The notes under the pieces are model-generated. The model searched no databases. It was not told the origin of the DNA and saw nothing but the letters and a program-made list of their open reading frames with translations. A stretch of DNA of 64,000 nucleotides from Paulownia fortunei (Eukaryota > Streptophyta > Magnoliopsida > Lamiales > Paulowniaceae), in contig CM033122.1 of assembly GCA_019321725.1 (NCBI GenBank), positions 62,001-126,000 on the forward strand, written 5' to 3'. Shown here in pieces: positions 13,690 through 26,819 of this stretch. The number at the start of each line of letters is the position of its first letter. Position 1 is the stretch's first letter. The translations under genes and the position numbers were made by a program.

Positions 13690-14550
13690 CTTATAGAGTG
13701 ATTGAATTCATTTGCATGAATTGACTAACCATACTCACAGCGAAGGCTATATCTGAGCGTGTATGGGAGAGATAGATCAGTCTCCCTACCAAAACATTGA
13801 AACCTGTCTCTATCAATGATCTCTTCAACCTTAGCCGACTGTAATTTTAAATTAGTATCAGTAGGAGTCTCAGCAGCTTTGCAACCCAATAATCCTGTCT
13901 CTTTTAGTAAATCCAGTACATATTTCCGTTGGGAAACAAATATACATTTCCTTGATCATGCAAACTCCATACCAAGGAAATACTTTAATGTTCCCAAGTC
14001 TTTAATCTCAAAGTCCCGAGCAAGTAACATCTTCAATCTCTCAATCTCCAAATTGTCATCACCAGTTAAAATAATATCATCCACATAAAGAATTAAGATA
14101 GCGATTTTACCTTCACTTGAATGTTTAAAAAACATTATATGATCTGCTTGACTCTATGTATAACCATGACTCTTCACTGCTTTTCCAATACGCTCAAACC
14201 AAGCTCTCGGTGACTGCTTGAGTCCATAAAGAGATTTTCTCAACTTGCAAACTCTTTGACTGTCTCCCTTTTCTTCAAATCCTGGTGGTTGATCCATGAA
14301 CACTTCTTCCTCCAGATCTCCATTTAAAAAATGCATTTTTCACATCTAATTGCTGTAGAGGCCAGTTTGAATTGACAGCAAGGGAGAGCAAAACTCTAAT
14401 TGAGTTAATCTTTGCCAATGGTGCAAATGTTTCTTGGTAGTCTAGCCCGAATGTTTGTGTAAAGCCTTTTGCAATCAAGCGTGCCTTGTATCTCTCAATG
14501 TTTCCATCAGCTTTACATTGTATAGTAAATACCCATCAACTTCAAGAACA
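13690..14550 (-). mobile_element. Ty1/copia retrotransposon relic (reverse transcriptase part)
   Basis: The minus strand encodes broken pieces of a copia-type reverse transcriptase. It contains the block around [11 protein letters not shown] and YQETFAP, then LDVKNAF, then PPGFEEKG and KSLYGLKQSPRAWF, and the catalytic YVDD box at 14076-14087 followed by LTGDD. Frame changes at an A/T run near 14330 and stop codons (for example after HGYT near 14156) interrupt it. Fragments past 13800 still resemble the end of the domain. No integrase, protease, gag or LTRs were found, so this is a dead fragment rather than a full element. Boundaries are approximate. Confidence 0.85.
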
Positions 14551-15502
14551 AGATAGGCGTAGTTGAGAAACACATTGTATGTTCTGTAGGAAGAAGCCAT
14601 TAAGGTTAACCCGAATCTGGAATTATTCTTAAAAAAGATGATGTATAATGCGTTATCTTCTTGCTGTTTTCTCTTCGTCTTTGTCAGTTGTTGCAGTTCG
14701 TTCTTTGGGAGTGTATTCATGCTTGTCTTTTTTGAATTGTAAATGATCACTTCTCTAATTATTAAACCTCAGGAATTTGTAAATTTGAGCTTAGAATGAT
14801 AATGCTTGTAGTAGCTATCAAGGTAACACCGTATTCTGATGAAACCTATAAAGTCCTCCTCTGTTAGTCTCCTTTTCGGGCTTCATAACAACACATTTTA
14901 AACCCTTAAGTGTCTTCCTACTTAACTAGTAAGCTGCTTTTTCGATAATGTTCATCGATTTGGCAGTCTTCTATCCTGATTGTAGGGGAGAATAAATTGG
15001 TCATTAATTCAAGCAAATATGGCAAAATGATCTCCTTTAATTTAAATGTATTTTTGTGTGTATTGCACCATCTTATCAACAATCTGGCTGTCATTATAAG
15101 CATATGCATATGTATATATATGTACACACACATATATATCTAATTATTGGACATGCTTATGTCAGATTAAATTTCTATCAATCGCTTTCCAGATCTCTTT
15201 GCTAAAAGTTTCTTTTGGCTAATAAGTTGTAATGTTCCGAGTTATTTAACTCAATTAACATTAAAAGTTCAAAAAAAGAATTCATGACTTTTAGAAATAA
15301 GGCATGGACTTTTAATTGTACTTTAGCCAGCTGAATATGCTTCTTTAAAGGCATGCAACGGTATCAGCTTCAACACATTTGCGTTCCTCACCTAGATGTG
15401 TTCTTTATCTGTGTTTCCTTTCATATTAATAAATTAATATTTTTACTAGTAAGTGTAATCTGGTATATTTTTCATTGGTCTTCTTCTGTGTGCAAGGTCA
15501 GG

Positions 15503-17537
15503 ATGGCAGACTTGCCTCGTTATATGAGAGCTTGCATGCAGTCTGGGAAACTTGCCATGTTAGCAATTCTTGTGTCAGGGGGAATTGTATTGCAAATATT
15601 GGTCCTCTTCCATACTGTGCTTTTAATTGCCTTTGGCTTATTCACTTTCCATGGATCTTGTTATTTATTATAGCCATATTTACTGATTATTTTGATGATG
15701 TTTCAGGCATGCGCTCTATACAATAATTGGTGGCCGATGTTAACAGGTGTCTATATGCAATTTTTCTTTGCTTAAGTGGTGATGCTATGGTAAAAAAAAA
15801 CTCACCACTTTATTGGCCTTGTTGCTTATATGGATCTCAAAGCATTGGTTTGAAGTTTTAAATTTTTGTTGAGAATCAACCTGCAATTAGTTTAGAGGGA
15901 CCTTATTACTGACAAAAATGGAGCTGTATTCCCAAAGTCTAGGAAATCATCCAGATGTTTTTGTGTATTTAGTTGTGAATTTTTCACCAATACTCCTGTA
16001 CCACCAAGTGACTTTTGATGGTAAAGTTTTTCTTTGAGGGATGAGCAGAAAGTGTAGAAGTATAAACAATAAAGAAAATTATAAAATATACATAAGATAA
16101 TTCTAAATTTATGTATGTTTCACAGGTTTGGAAAAGCATCCAGAGATTATGTGTGTTGAATTGTGAATATTTACTCATGTGCCTCAAAGTGACTTTTGGC
16201 TTGGAATCATCCTTCTGGGAGAAACAGGGAAGTGTCGAAGTACAAAAAGTAAAGCAAAGTATAGAAATATCAACAAAATTATGTAATTTGTCACATGATC
16301 AGCAGACATCTTTTCAAAGCAAAATTTTCGGCTTTCAAATGGTTATGTTAGTAATTTAGGCATAGAGTAACACTTAAGTGTAAATGTATTATACATATGG
16401 ATTATCTTGCTTGCATCATCTGAATAACTGGCAAATTGGATGGAAACGCTTCTACATTTTTCTTGAATATGATGCATATTATTGTTTTAAACTAGCTTGT
16501 CTGCACCTGACCATCTATAGATGATCTGCAAAATTTTGACCTTAAAACATTTATCATGGCTCTTTCTGTATGAATATCTGTTAAAAACAACATTGTCATG
16601 ATGCTTCAAGTTGCATATAGTGCAAGTGTTAACTTGTCTTGTCATGCATCGAACACATTGGCTTGGGACCCACTCGTGAGACTAAGATGCAATAGGTTTC
16701 ATCACGACCACTATCCAATCCTCCTTGTTAGAAAAGCTCATTGCACCCTCATAAACCCATGCGGACTTCATCTTCCATCTAATCTGGGCAGCACCTTCTT
16801 GCTTGGTTAATTGATTCTTTTACTTTTTTCCATGCGAATGCTGAAAGGATATGTGCTATTAAGTGTTGCTGAATGTCAATTTTTTAATGTGGTGATCCTA
16901 TGAGGTCAAGTTGAAAATGTGTTGTCAATTGGTCCCATGAATTGAACTTTTTATCTGCATTTCAGAAACTTTTGAACCTTAAAACTAATCATTAAATGGA
17001 TGTTTGAGAGGGCTGACCGTTTTCACTCTTAAGTTGCTAGAAAGTTTGAGATTCTGAGATTTTTTGTAATATTTTCTTTTTTTCTTTTGCAGTATTAATG
17101 TATGTTCTTCTACCGATGCCTTTAATCTTCTTTGCTGGGTCCGACACTTCTTCTCTCTATTCCGAGTCGAGCAGCGGGTAAAGTTTTTCTTTTCAAACTG
17201 ATTGAAAATTAATCTTTTGACCTCTCCAAGATTTATCTCATTTATAAATATAAATATTCTCCCACCTGATTCTTGCATTCAATTGAATTTTGTTCTTAAA
17301 GATCTTTCTGGCCTTAATACTTGGTATTTTAACCAATGTTGCAGTTGGATAGATGCAACTAAGTTTCTGACTGGTGCTTCAGCAGTTGGTAGCATTGCTA
17401 TACCAGTTATTCTCAAGCATGCTGGTGTAATTGGTTGGGGAGCATTAGCAATGGAGCTTTCATCCTATTTCATATTCATCATGGCCATTTTATGTTACCT
17501 TGGGACGAACGGGGATGATGGGTACAGTATGTTTTAA
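15503..17537 (+). CDS. VPS55: VPS55 family four-pass membrane protein
   Basis: Homolog of yeast Vps55 and animal OB-RGRP/LEPROT, small endosomal membrane proteins needed for late-endosome-to-vacuole transport (in yeast with Vps68). Coding exons 15503-15601, 15707-15746, 17093-17177 and 17345-17537 join in phase to 417 nt (138 aa), the usual length of the family. Visible blocks: MADLPRYMRACMQSGKLA, a first hydrophobic span near residues 17-40, NNWWPMLT followed by a second span near 45-62, GSDTSSLY loop, WIDATKFLTGASAVGSIAIP near 76-95, and a last span near 106-128 before the acidic tail NGDDGYSMF. The intron after exon 2 is 1.35 kb and carries a diverged tandem repeat. Downstream neighbour of TRS120 on the same strand; both are trafficking genes. 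Confidence 0.95.
15940..16315 (+). repeat. Diverged two-copy repeat, period about 190, in VPS55 intron 2
   Basis: The unit starting near 15941 (GGAAATCATCCAGATG ... CAAGTGACTTTTG ... AGTGTAGAAGTATAAACAAT) is repeated from about 16131 (GGAAAAGCATCCAGAG ... AAAGTGACTTTTGG ... AGTGTCGAAGTACAAAAAGT). The similarity runs over most of 180 bases with many differences. The words resemble a common plant MITE end (AGTGCTTTTGGCTTGGAATC-like), so it may be transposon-derived. Confidence 0.6.
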
Positions 17538-18925
17538 ACTAAAGAACTTGACGCCACCTGCTTTGTATTTCTCACGATCCATTGGTCATGTTTATAATTC
17601 TGGTTGTTTTACATGTTGTCTTGTGCTCATCTATGTCTTTTCTGATTTAGAATGTGTTGTTGTAAATGTAAAAACATTCATTGTGCATTCCACCCTTGTT
17701 TCTCAAAGGGAAAAAGAATAGGGAGGACTGGAAGAAGATTGCATTGTTTTTAGTACCTCAGATATGTCCTTACTCTTGATTACTGTGGTATTGCTTTTGT
17801 CCCTTATGAAGCAACTGATGTATGATTCACCAATATAACTGCTCGGGTAAGGCCCTTGCTCAATCAATGCTAGTTTGGTGAAATTTGAGGGATCATGCGT
17901 AAGATGTGTATATATATCTGAACATCTCTAAGATATATGGAACACGCCTTATAAGTTGCAGTTTTCAACAATTATTAACTGCTTAATTGACAGTGGAGTT
18001 GATAGAATATTATGAGCATTAAGGAATAATGGTATGAAAGATTGAAATCCCAGAGAAAATCACTCAACTCATCGTTCCAAGGGGCTTTATGTATAAATTT
18101 CAACATTTTTTATTTGTTTTTCGACTGAAAACCATTGGCGTAGGGACAATGGCGGACCCCATGAAATTCTACGGAGAGACATATCTTTTCCTTTCTTTTT
18201 TTTTCTTTATTCTCTCTAAAATCTCTGTTTATATCTACAATGTTATGGTGAAGAAGAACATGCAAAACTTCCAAAAATCATGAAAGGACTGTTTTCTGTT
18301 GATTCACTAAAAAGCCATCAAATTAGCTGCTTGCTTCATGGGATGGATGGGCCTTGTCTGAAACATCTCTTTTTCTTCCTTCTTATTCTCTTTTCACTCC
18401 CTCTCTGCGTGTACAATCAACATCACAATACAGAAAACATATTCCCTGTTGGATCTGCATAAATTGTGAGCTTCCTCAACAAAGGAAAATAAGTCAAAAA
18501 CATTACCCCCATCAAAGCCCAGCAACAATTATAATAGTAATAACATGTCCCTTGTGTTTTTGACTTTGTCCTCTTCCAACCATCATGTCACCTACATTAC
18601 AATGTACATGGTGGGGGCCATTTCCTACCCTTTTACTTGTTCCACTACCTTAGAAACACACACACACACACTATGCATTTCTAGATGCAAAGATTATTTG
18701 TTGAGAATAATAAATGTTTTAATTTGGAAGGAGATTTACTACTCGAGGTTATAATATTTAGACCAGTTGTAACATTTGATTCAGAATTGTTGTTTGTGGA
18801 AATTATTTGTTTTCCGTAAGAGTATTATTAGAGTAGAAGAGAGTATCAGAATTACTAGGGTAGGCCTATGCATACAGATAATAAATAAAAGGATTGCCAT
18901 ATTAAAAATTGTTACTTTTTGGCAT

Positions 18926-18990
18926 TATATATATATATATATAGCACTTAGCAGTGATGAATGGATGAGTGATTGATTGATTGATTGATT
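18926..18990 (+). repeat. (TA)n and (GATT)5 microsatellites
   Basis: An alternating TA run at 18926-18943, then about 25 bases later five GATT units at 18971-18990. Confidence 0.9.
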
Positions 18991-20400
18991 GTTATGGGAT
19001 AGAATGAGTTGTATGTGTTGAAGAAAGAGGAGAGTGATAAAGTGGTGGTCCAAGAAACAAGGGTTCCAGTGGTATTGTGGTCCATGAAGAAAGAAAGCCA
19101 AATTTTGAGGGTACAAAGGATAACACAAATCTGGTGTGGTACTCTGGCCTATAAATGCCATCATCCAAGTTTCAACACCTTCTTAAACATGAAAATATAT
19201 TCCATCCACATAGTTACATCAACTCATTCTCCATTTTTCCTATTCTTTTTCATTTCATACACAAAAATTAAAATTAACCATGTTAACTTTTAAGAATTAT
19301 TTCATCCTTTACATGAATTATAAATATATCTTTATATTAATTAAAAAAAAAAAAAAAAAAAAGAATGCTAGAGCACCCATGATTGTAATAAGAAAATATC
19401 TTATATGCGAGGCGATATTTATGGCACTAGTTAATCGTTGAGAGCATTTATTTTTTTTAAAAGCAACTTTTGGCTAAATTCTTCTTGAAATAGTTTGATG
19501 TGAGTGGGAATTTTCCTTTGAGAAAAGTACAATTATTAGAGCAACTAAGAATACAGAAAGAAATGAAAACATGGGATGAGATGAGTAGAAAGTAAAAGCG
19601 TTGGGCGAAAAAAACATTAGAGAATTGGAATTGATTGTTGTGGATAAGGCAATCACATTGTCGGAAGTAGTCACGCGTAAAATAGGACAATTCAAAAAAC
19701 AACATATACATGTATGTAGCAGCAGCAGCAGTAGTCCTAAACAAATTCATTTGTTAACTTATTAGTTTATTGGTGGGCATTAAAAGTTTGTGATTGAAAT
19801 TGTTTGTCTATTTTTCCAAACTGTTTGTAAAGGTAATAGAGAAAAAGCCAAGCACCTGCCACCTTTGATTTGGATTGGACCCATCAAAAAAATGGGATTA
19901 GAAATTATTATTATCTGAAAGAATTACACTAAAAAAAAAAAAAAAAAAAAGGTTGAAATCTAGGGTTCTAGACTTGATCGTATGTGGACTTGAGGGCATT
20001 GCCCAATCAAATCCGATGCTACGCCACGCACTCCTAATTAAATCTACTATAATTATGCGCAGGCTTCATAATTCAAATAATTAATTATAGTCTTTGGATT
20101 TGAAATAAATACACACATATATTTCTCTTCTGCATCGAATTTGTCAAAGTTAGAAAACGAGATAACATATTTATTCATTTTAACTTTTTTTTTAGAATGC
20201 TAAAAAGATAGAAAATAAATCAAAATGAAAGATAGGTACTTTATTTATTTATTTGTGATTTCTGGAGTGGATACACGAGCATATTAATGAAGGAAGCCCT
20301 TTTACAGTGACAAATATTAATTTGTGAGAATGCCTTTTTGTTTGCCTATAATATAAAAAATATGAGTGATGTGACCTTTTTATGTGTAACATTATCATAA

Positions 20401-20428
20401 GGCCAGGCCAGGCCAGGCCAGGCCAGGC
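20401..20428 (+). repeat. (GGCCA)5 pentanucleotide repeat
   Basis: Five perfect GGCCA units plus GGC. It is unusually GC-rich for this AT-rich intergenic stretch. A run of about 12 G follows at 20521-20532. Confidence 0.95.
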
Positions 20429-20884
20429 GTACCCCACTCCCAAGTCCCCAAAATTACTACCACTACTATAAAAGTATAAATAAAAAAGAGAGGACCAAAA
20501 AAAGAAATTAAAAGAAAATAGGGGGGGGGGGGTGATGCTAATAAGTTCAGGCCTACCATTAAATGAAACTAAACCAAACCTTTCAAAATCAACATCAATC
20601 CAAATTGTTGATATGCAACTCTGATAACTACTTGCCCCTTCAAATTCTCACATTTGTCAGTGAAAAATATATAAGTCACTTTGTCCTAATAAGAAATACC
20701 ACCCAAAATCATGATCCATCCTTCTTTACATGTATACGTCTTCTTCTTCAAAATAGAATAATAAAATTATTGGAAGTCGCATTATTATCGCAAACAAAAT
20801 TATATTTGAAAAGTACAAATTATTATCGCAAGCAAAATAGGAGTTAAAAGGCAAGACAATATAATCCAAACAAACTAAAACATA

Positions 20885-20902
20885 CTCTCTCTCTCTCTCT
20901 CA

Positions 20903-20933
<31 letters not shown>

Positions 20934-20939
20934 TATATT
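20885..20939 (+). repeat. (CT)n followed by (TA)n microsatellite
   Basis: About eight CT units (20885-20900), a short ATATAAAT link, then a TA run to 20939. Simple-sequence repeat. Confidence 0.9.
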
Positions 20940-22350
20940 ATTTGAAAGAAAAAGTAATGTTAGGATGAGACGCATTATGTTGTTAATACAATAAATGAAA
21001 AGTATACCAACATGTTTTTGAGTTGTGTTTTTGGGATTGGATGCTGTGAAATTTTGTGCTCCAAATGATTGTTAAGTGTAATATTAAAAGTGAGGCCTTC
21101 TTAATTAATCAATTTATTTATGTTGAAAATGACCTACTAATCACTTTGATTGTTTTATTCAACCTACTAATCTACGATGTCTTTGTTTTTAATTATAAAG
21201 TGTAAAGTGAAGTGGGGCATGTGTCGATTGCCACGTGCAAGATAATGACTGGACAGACGGCGACTTACTGGTTGACAAACAAAGGTGGCGGATGCTCCAC
21301 GAAACCAAACCTTAGACGCGGCCTCACCTGATTCAATAATGGGGGAGGACTGAGGAGTGTGTGTATAAATCTTCAACAAAAGAGAGAAATATATTATAAA
21401 ATTATTGTGTGTAAAAAGAATTAAGAAGCAGGGCTCGAGAGTCGAGATACACACCGTGATTGCGTGTTGTGTGGCACCAATTTAAGACAAAAAAAAGGTT
21501 CATAGTATTACAATTATTAGTAATAAATGAATGGTGGTGAATAATGAATTCATCATCTCCACACGCATTATTAGTTTTGGCCTTTATTTATTGTTGTAAA
21601 AAAGTCTCCTTCAATTTCTCTCGTGGGCCATTCCACTCGTACAAAGTAAAATCAACATTTCCAATCATCTCACTACTTTTATTTATTGTCTTGTTTTTAT
21701 TTTTGGGTGATTTAAACCAAATATAAACAACAGAGTTGGATCGAGAAATTATTTTTGTTTGTGTTTGATTTGATTAATTAATTAATTTATTTATTTATTT
21801 AAATAATATATTACAAAATATAAATAAATAAAATATCGTCAAAAATATTTGGTTGTGTAATTTCCATATACTATATTTATTTTATTTTATTTTTATCTAT
21901 TATGTGGTGAGTTGAGATTAAGTATGTAAAGAGTACACAGGAATGAAACTTTTGTAGTAGCAATGGGAGAGTCGTATGCGAACCAATATGTTGGAGGATT
22001 GGTTTTTCATCCCTATCTTATTCTTATCCAATAGTATGCATACCAACCATCTCAAGCAATTAAAACATTTGTATGATTATGAATGAGAGTAAAGGAAAAC
22101 AGGAGCATTACCTATAATACCCACCCTTTTTTGTCATTTCTAGTTGGGTCCAGGAATTGTTACGTGGGCGTATCAAATAATTAATAAAGAATAGTGTTTG
22201 GAATTAAGGTGATCATTTTAAAATATTATCTATAATTAATATATATGCCATTGCAATTCAGGGCTTTGTTCGGAGTTTCAGACTGCAATTTTGTTGCTTT
22301 TGTTTGTCCGGAGTTGAAAATGATTGCTTGACAGCAATTACAGTATTAGC

Positions 22351-22382
22351 TATTTATTTTATTTTATTTTATTTTATTTTTT
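22351..22382 (+). repeat. (TTTTA)n microsatellite
   Basis: About six TTTTA units. A (TGG)6 run lies at 22561-22578 and an 18-C run at 22649-22666 in the same stretch. Confidence 0.85.
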
Positions 22383-23498
22383 AAAAAGAAATAATAAAAC
22401 TTGAAAAAGGCGAGTAGGAGGTCAGGTCTGCATCATGGTTACCAAGTTAAATTTTAGAATGTTTACTGTATGTTCATTCTTGTACGGTGGGTAAAAAAGA
22501 AAAAAGGCAAAAAAGGTAGAAGAAAGTACTGTTGGTGTCCGAATAACTGAAAGAAGAGTGTGGTGGTGGTGGTGGTGGATCCCTAGTTTTATTGATTAAA
22601 ATAAATGGTAGGACTGGCGGTGGGCTGACGGCACTGCTAGTGTTGCTGCCCCCCCCCCCCCCCCCCAAATTGATTTTGATTTCACATTTTCATTGTAATC
22701 GTAGGAGTGTAGGACCCCACTTCTTTTTCTGTCTTTCCCATTTTAAGTTCCAAAATCGCAGGGGACCATTTTCAAATCAAACCATTTACAACCACGTACC
22801 TACTCATACATATAATATAATACTACCTTACGCCTATGGGGGTGACCACAATTTTTGTTTTGTTTTGTTTTTTTTTTCTTCTTTCCCCCGTCTCAAACTC
22901 TTCAAGTTGGGCTAGGTGCGGGACTGCTGCTGCTGGGACCGTTTTTCATTTGCAGCAACTCTGTCCCCACACCACCTCTCCTCTTCTGTCGTCCCCACCT
23001 TACCTCGTTATTTCTTAGGATATTTTACAATTTTATTACTATTTTATGAAGTTGTTCGTTTGAAAAAGAATGGTACCGAATTAAATCAAAATTTAGGGAC
23101 ACCAAAATAGTGTATCGAAATAATTGACTCAGTTTTGTTAATTATCAAAAAAATAATTTGGTTTTTAAGTTTGGTAAACCGAATTTAGATGAAAAAATAA
23201 ATTAAATTGTGAGTTGTTCTGCTGTCTTGGCCTCTCTGAGCTGTGAGTGCAATGAATAACGTTTCTTCTCAAACATATTCTCAAAACCAGCACATTCATA
23301 AACAATTAACAAAGAAAAACAAAAGGGCTGAGGGGTCATTACCTTTTGGATTGCAAGTCAATTACACTATTCACTGTTGTAAAGAAAAACCGTCTAACAG
23401 TCCAGAAATGGTGGCAGCTGCCGACAATTGGAGGACTCAGGGTAGAGGGCTGTTGATGGCGGATGAGTGAGTTTGACGTTTGACAAATAATGAATTAA

Positions 23499-24283
23499 GG
23501 GAACGTTTGGGGGATGTTTGGTTTTCTTTTCAAGAGCCATCCTCAGTTTTCGGCATTTCCAATAAGTTTTAAGTTTTGTATTGATTTTTGTGTGAAAAAA
23601 TAAAAATACATTCGGGTGAATAATTTCATATTGAAATTATATAAGTTTGGAAAATAAAAATATATTTGATTTGAGTGTATTTTTAGTATTTTAGATAGGA
23701 TTCACTTTGAATATTTGATTTATCCAAGATAATTTATTATAATGATACGTTAGTAGTAGATTTTATTAAAACAATGATGTTTGAAAATATTAATATATCA
23801 ATTAGATAGAGTGGATAATAGTAAAGTTCATTTTAAATATTTAATTTAAATATAATAATTTAATAGTATAATATATAAATTGTGGGTCCCATATGAATTG
23901 TGTTGTTTGAAAAAATAATATATTAATTAGATGAAATTATGAGTGATAGTGTCCGCTCTAAATATTTAATTTGAATGTGATAATATATTATGATAATTTT
24001 TAGTTAGTAGGTATTGTTACAATGATATTATTTAAAAATAGTGATATATTATATAAATATAAATGGTAGTGATTGATTCCAATAGTATAATATATGATTG
24101 AGAATTGAGAATATAAGATTAAAAATTTAAAATACAAGATTGAGAAGTGTTTTTAAGAAAAAGAGAAAAATGAAATGGGGTATTTCTATTTTCTAATGAG
24201 ACGAGATAAAATAAATATAATTTCAGTGTTTGAATAGTAAAAAAACTGAAAAAATGCTTTTGAAATAAAAACCAAACTTGCCC
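23499..24283. mobile_element. Harbinger/Tourist-like MITE with internal tandem repeats
   Basis: The left end GGGAACGTTTGG and the complement of the right end GGGCAAGTTTGG form terminal inverted repeats. TAA flanks both sides (23496-23498 and 24284-24286), matching the 3-bp TAA/TTA target duplication of PIF/Harbinger elements. The 785-bp interior has no coding capacity. A shorter relative with the same flanks and shared inner words (ATTGAAATTATATA, TTTGAATATTT, ATGGGGTATTT) sits at 56093-56448. Three units of about 125 bp start near 23706, 23831 and 23957. Confidence 0.7.
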
Positions 24284-25470
24284 TAAGTTCCTGACTTGGG
24301 GCTTAGGATTGAAAACTTAAACTTTTATCTTAAAAGAATAGAAAGAAAAAAAAAAACATAGTGAAAAAATAATTAAAAAATATATACATAAAAATTAATT
24401 TCTTACTTGGTTGATAGGATAAACCGATATGTAAAGTCAATACAGAACTAAGTATTAAAATTTTAAAAAAATAAAAATTGAATATCCAACATAAATTTTT
24501 GGTTTGACTTTGTTATGTACTAAAATTTAGGTTCGATATGATTAAGTGGTAAATTTAGATTCATAACAAAAATTTAGGTTGGGTATGATTAGGTCGATTT
24601 ACCAACATGTGCATAGCCCTATTATTTTGTGTTAAGACCTTAAACTCTTAAATGAATTAATTATATTTTAACTTTTTAATGTGAACTTTACGTTTGCCAA
24701 ATTTATCTAGAATATATATATATATATGCATAGACCATATATATTTGCGTCCACTTCCATTAAATTTCAACTCCTAGCATGCACCTCAACTGAAATTTAA
24801 TTTTTTTACAAATGCCTCCTTTTAACACTATTTGATAAAAACTTTTAGTTATAAAATTATATTACAAGACCAAATATACTCAGCCTTATTCTATGGAAAA
24901 AAAGGTATAACTTGTAAAAAAGTTAATTGATAGTTATTTTTTTTATAATGCACAATTCTTTAAAATAAAATAAAAGATCAAAATTAAAACTTGTAAATAT
25001 TTTAAAAAAATTGCAGATTAACTTTTATATGTTTAAAATAAATGCATAACATTGATATTAACCAAAAAAAAAAAAACAAACGACAGACATCTTTTCAAAT
25101 GCATGATTCTAAAAAAATTTGAGACCAGAATCTAATAATGAAATTTTGTTCAATAGTGCATAGAGCGTGCATTATTATTTATGCACAAAAAATAATAAAC
25201 TAAATAATAACTCCCATATAATTATTATGAAAATTATATGATTGATTGCATGAATAAAGATGATCTTTGTAATAAATTTTAGTTGGTCACATTATTTTGA
25301 AAACTATATGTATTGTGAAATTGCAAAACTTTTGTAATTGTGAAAGACCTTATGGTCTTTAATCACCCATTATATAACTGGGAAGATATTAATATTTCAA
25401 ATTCTGTCTTTTTTTTTTTAATATGCATTAATAAAATAACTTTCTACCATTTCTTCTAAGAGTTCTTTCT

Positions 25471-25503
25471 TATTTTTATTTTTATTTTTATTTTTATTTT
25501 TTA
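25471..25503 (+). repeat. (ATTTTT)n microsatellite
   Basis: Five to six ATTTTT units in a row in intergenic DNA. Confidence 0.85.
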
Positions 25504-26424
25504 TAAGCATAGGGATGAGAACCTTTTGGTCTTTTAATTATTTTTTATTATAATTTTTCATTAAATAATAAATAGTACATAAGAAAGGTATTTGTCAAAA
25601 ATTTAAATTTTACCAAAGAGATGTCAAAAGTTAAAATTTTAGAGGAGGATACAATTTTTTTTATGATGATTAATTTTTATTGAAAAAAATCATACTCCAG
25701 TTCATTTTATGAACGTTCATAATTTGATTAATCGATTGAATCGAATCAAAAATTTCAATTTGATTTTTTATTTTTATTTTTAGCTCCATTTTAATAGTTG
25801 TGTTTGATTGATAGAAGTAAACAGAAAATTTAAATTTTTATATTTTTTATTTTATTTGATTATTGCTTTCTAACTTAAACTTTGAGTCTTTAACTTTTTC
25901 ATTATTTTCTCATTCCTTTAATTTTTTATTATTTATTTTACAATTATTTGTAAGCATAATAGATGTAAATGACACGTATGTCACTTAAGCACATTAATTA
26001 AAATAACGAAGCCAAAAAAAAAAATCACCACAAGAATATAAATATATAGAGATTATGGTGAAGTAGTCGAATGTAATTGTATTACAATTGAATATATAGT
26101 TGAACAAGGGGAGATTAAAAAAAATTGATATTGAAAAATTATTTTATAGAGTATATTGATTCAATTATAAATTACTATGTATATTTTGAGAGAAACACTA
26201 GAAATAAGTATTACATTGTCTTTGATATTTATATATATATATTTAAATTTATTTATTTGAGTAATCGAATAAATCCATCAATTCAAGTTAATTTTTAATT
26301 TATGATTTTGATAAGTGAAATTTTTTATTAACAACAAAATTAATTTGATATAATTTAAATTTGACCGAAGGTGCAGTGTATCCAACAGTATCTTGCTTGG
26401 TACAACACCTATTGTACCAATTAC

Positions 26425-26455
<31 letters not shown>

Positions 26456-26819
26456 TTTATCCGGAACACGGTTTAACTGTAAAAATATCAACTTGAATTT
26501 ACTTTCAGCGGAAGGATGAGAGTTCGAATGTTGATGAAAACTTACTGTTAAATTTGGATATGAAACAATCCTGTACTATCAGTGGAATTCTGCGATCGGA
26601 GTTTAGTATGATACAATCACTGTGAGTTGGGCTATTTGTGTATAAAAGTGTATAATTTTTATTGAAAATTCAAAAATGAATTAAAACATATTTCGTGATT
26701 TATCTATTTTAAGGTGATAGGAATATATGTTTGGGAGGCTCAGTATTAACGGCTAAAATAGAATATATGAGTCTTAAATTAAAAAGAAAAAAAGGTTTTT
26801 GAAAAGAGGTAAGGATAAT

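Larger units (their letters stand above)
10946..15502. other. Intergenic DNA between TRS120 and VPS55, probably including VPS55 leader
   Basis: Begins with the TRS120 3' flank (the 3'-UTR end is not defined). It then holds a 46-bp tandem duplication, a MITE-like inverted-repeat element, a candidate VPS55 first leader exon near 12640-12857, and a minus-strand copia relic. 14760-15500 is AT-rich with a TA/CA microsatellite near 15100-15140 and no gene that I can see. Confidence 0.6.

Noticed and set aside
3197..17537. TRS120 and VPS55 side by side as a functional trafficking cluster
   Set aside because: Both act in endomembrane traffic, but two neighbours are not evidence of a cluster in a plant genome; each has its own spacing and promoter.
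18089..18283. Open frame containing MADPMKFYGETYLF and a hydrophobic stretch
   Set aside because: It has a good start context at 18150 but no recognisable homology, and the rest is low-complexity Phe/Ser; not supported as a gene.
26510..26540. GTTCGAAT word resembling a tRNA B box
   Set aside because: No matching A box or cloverleaf arms could be found around it.
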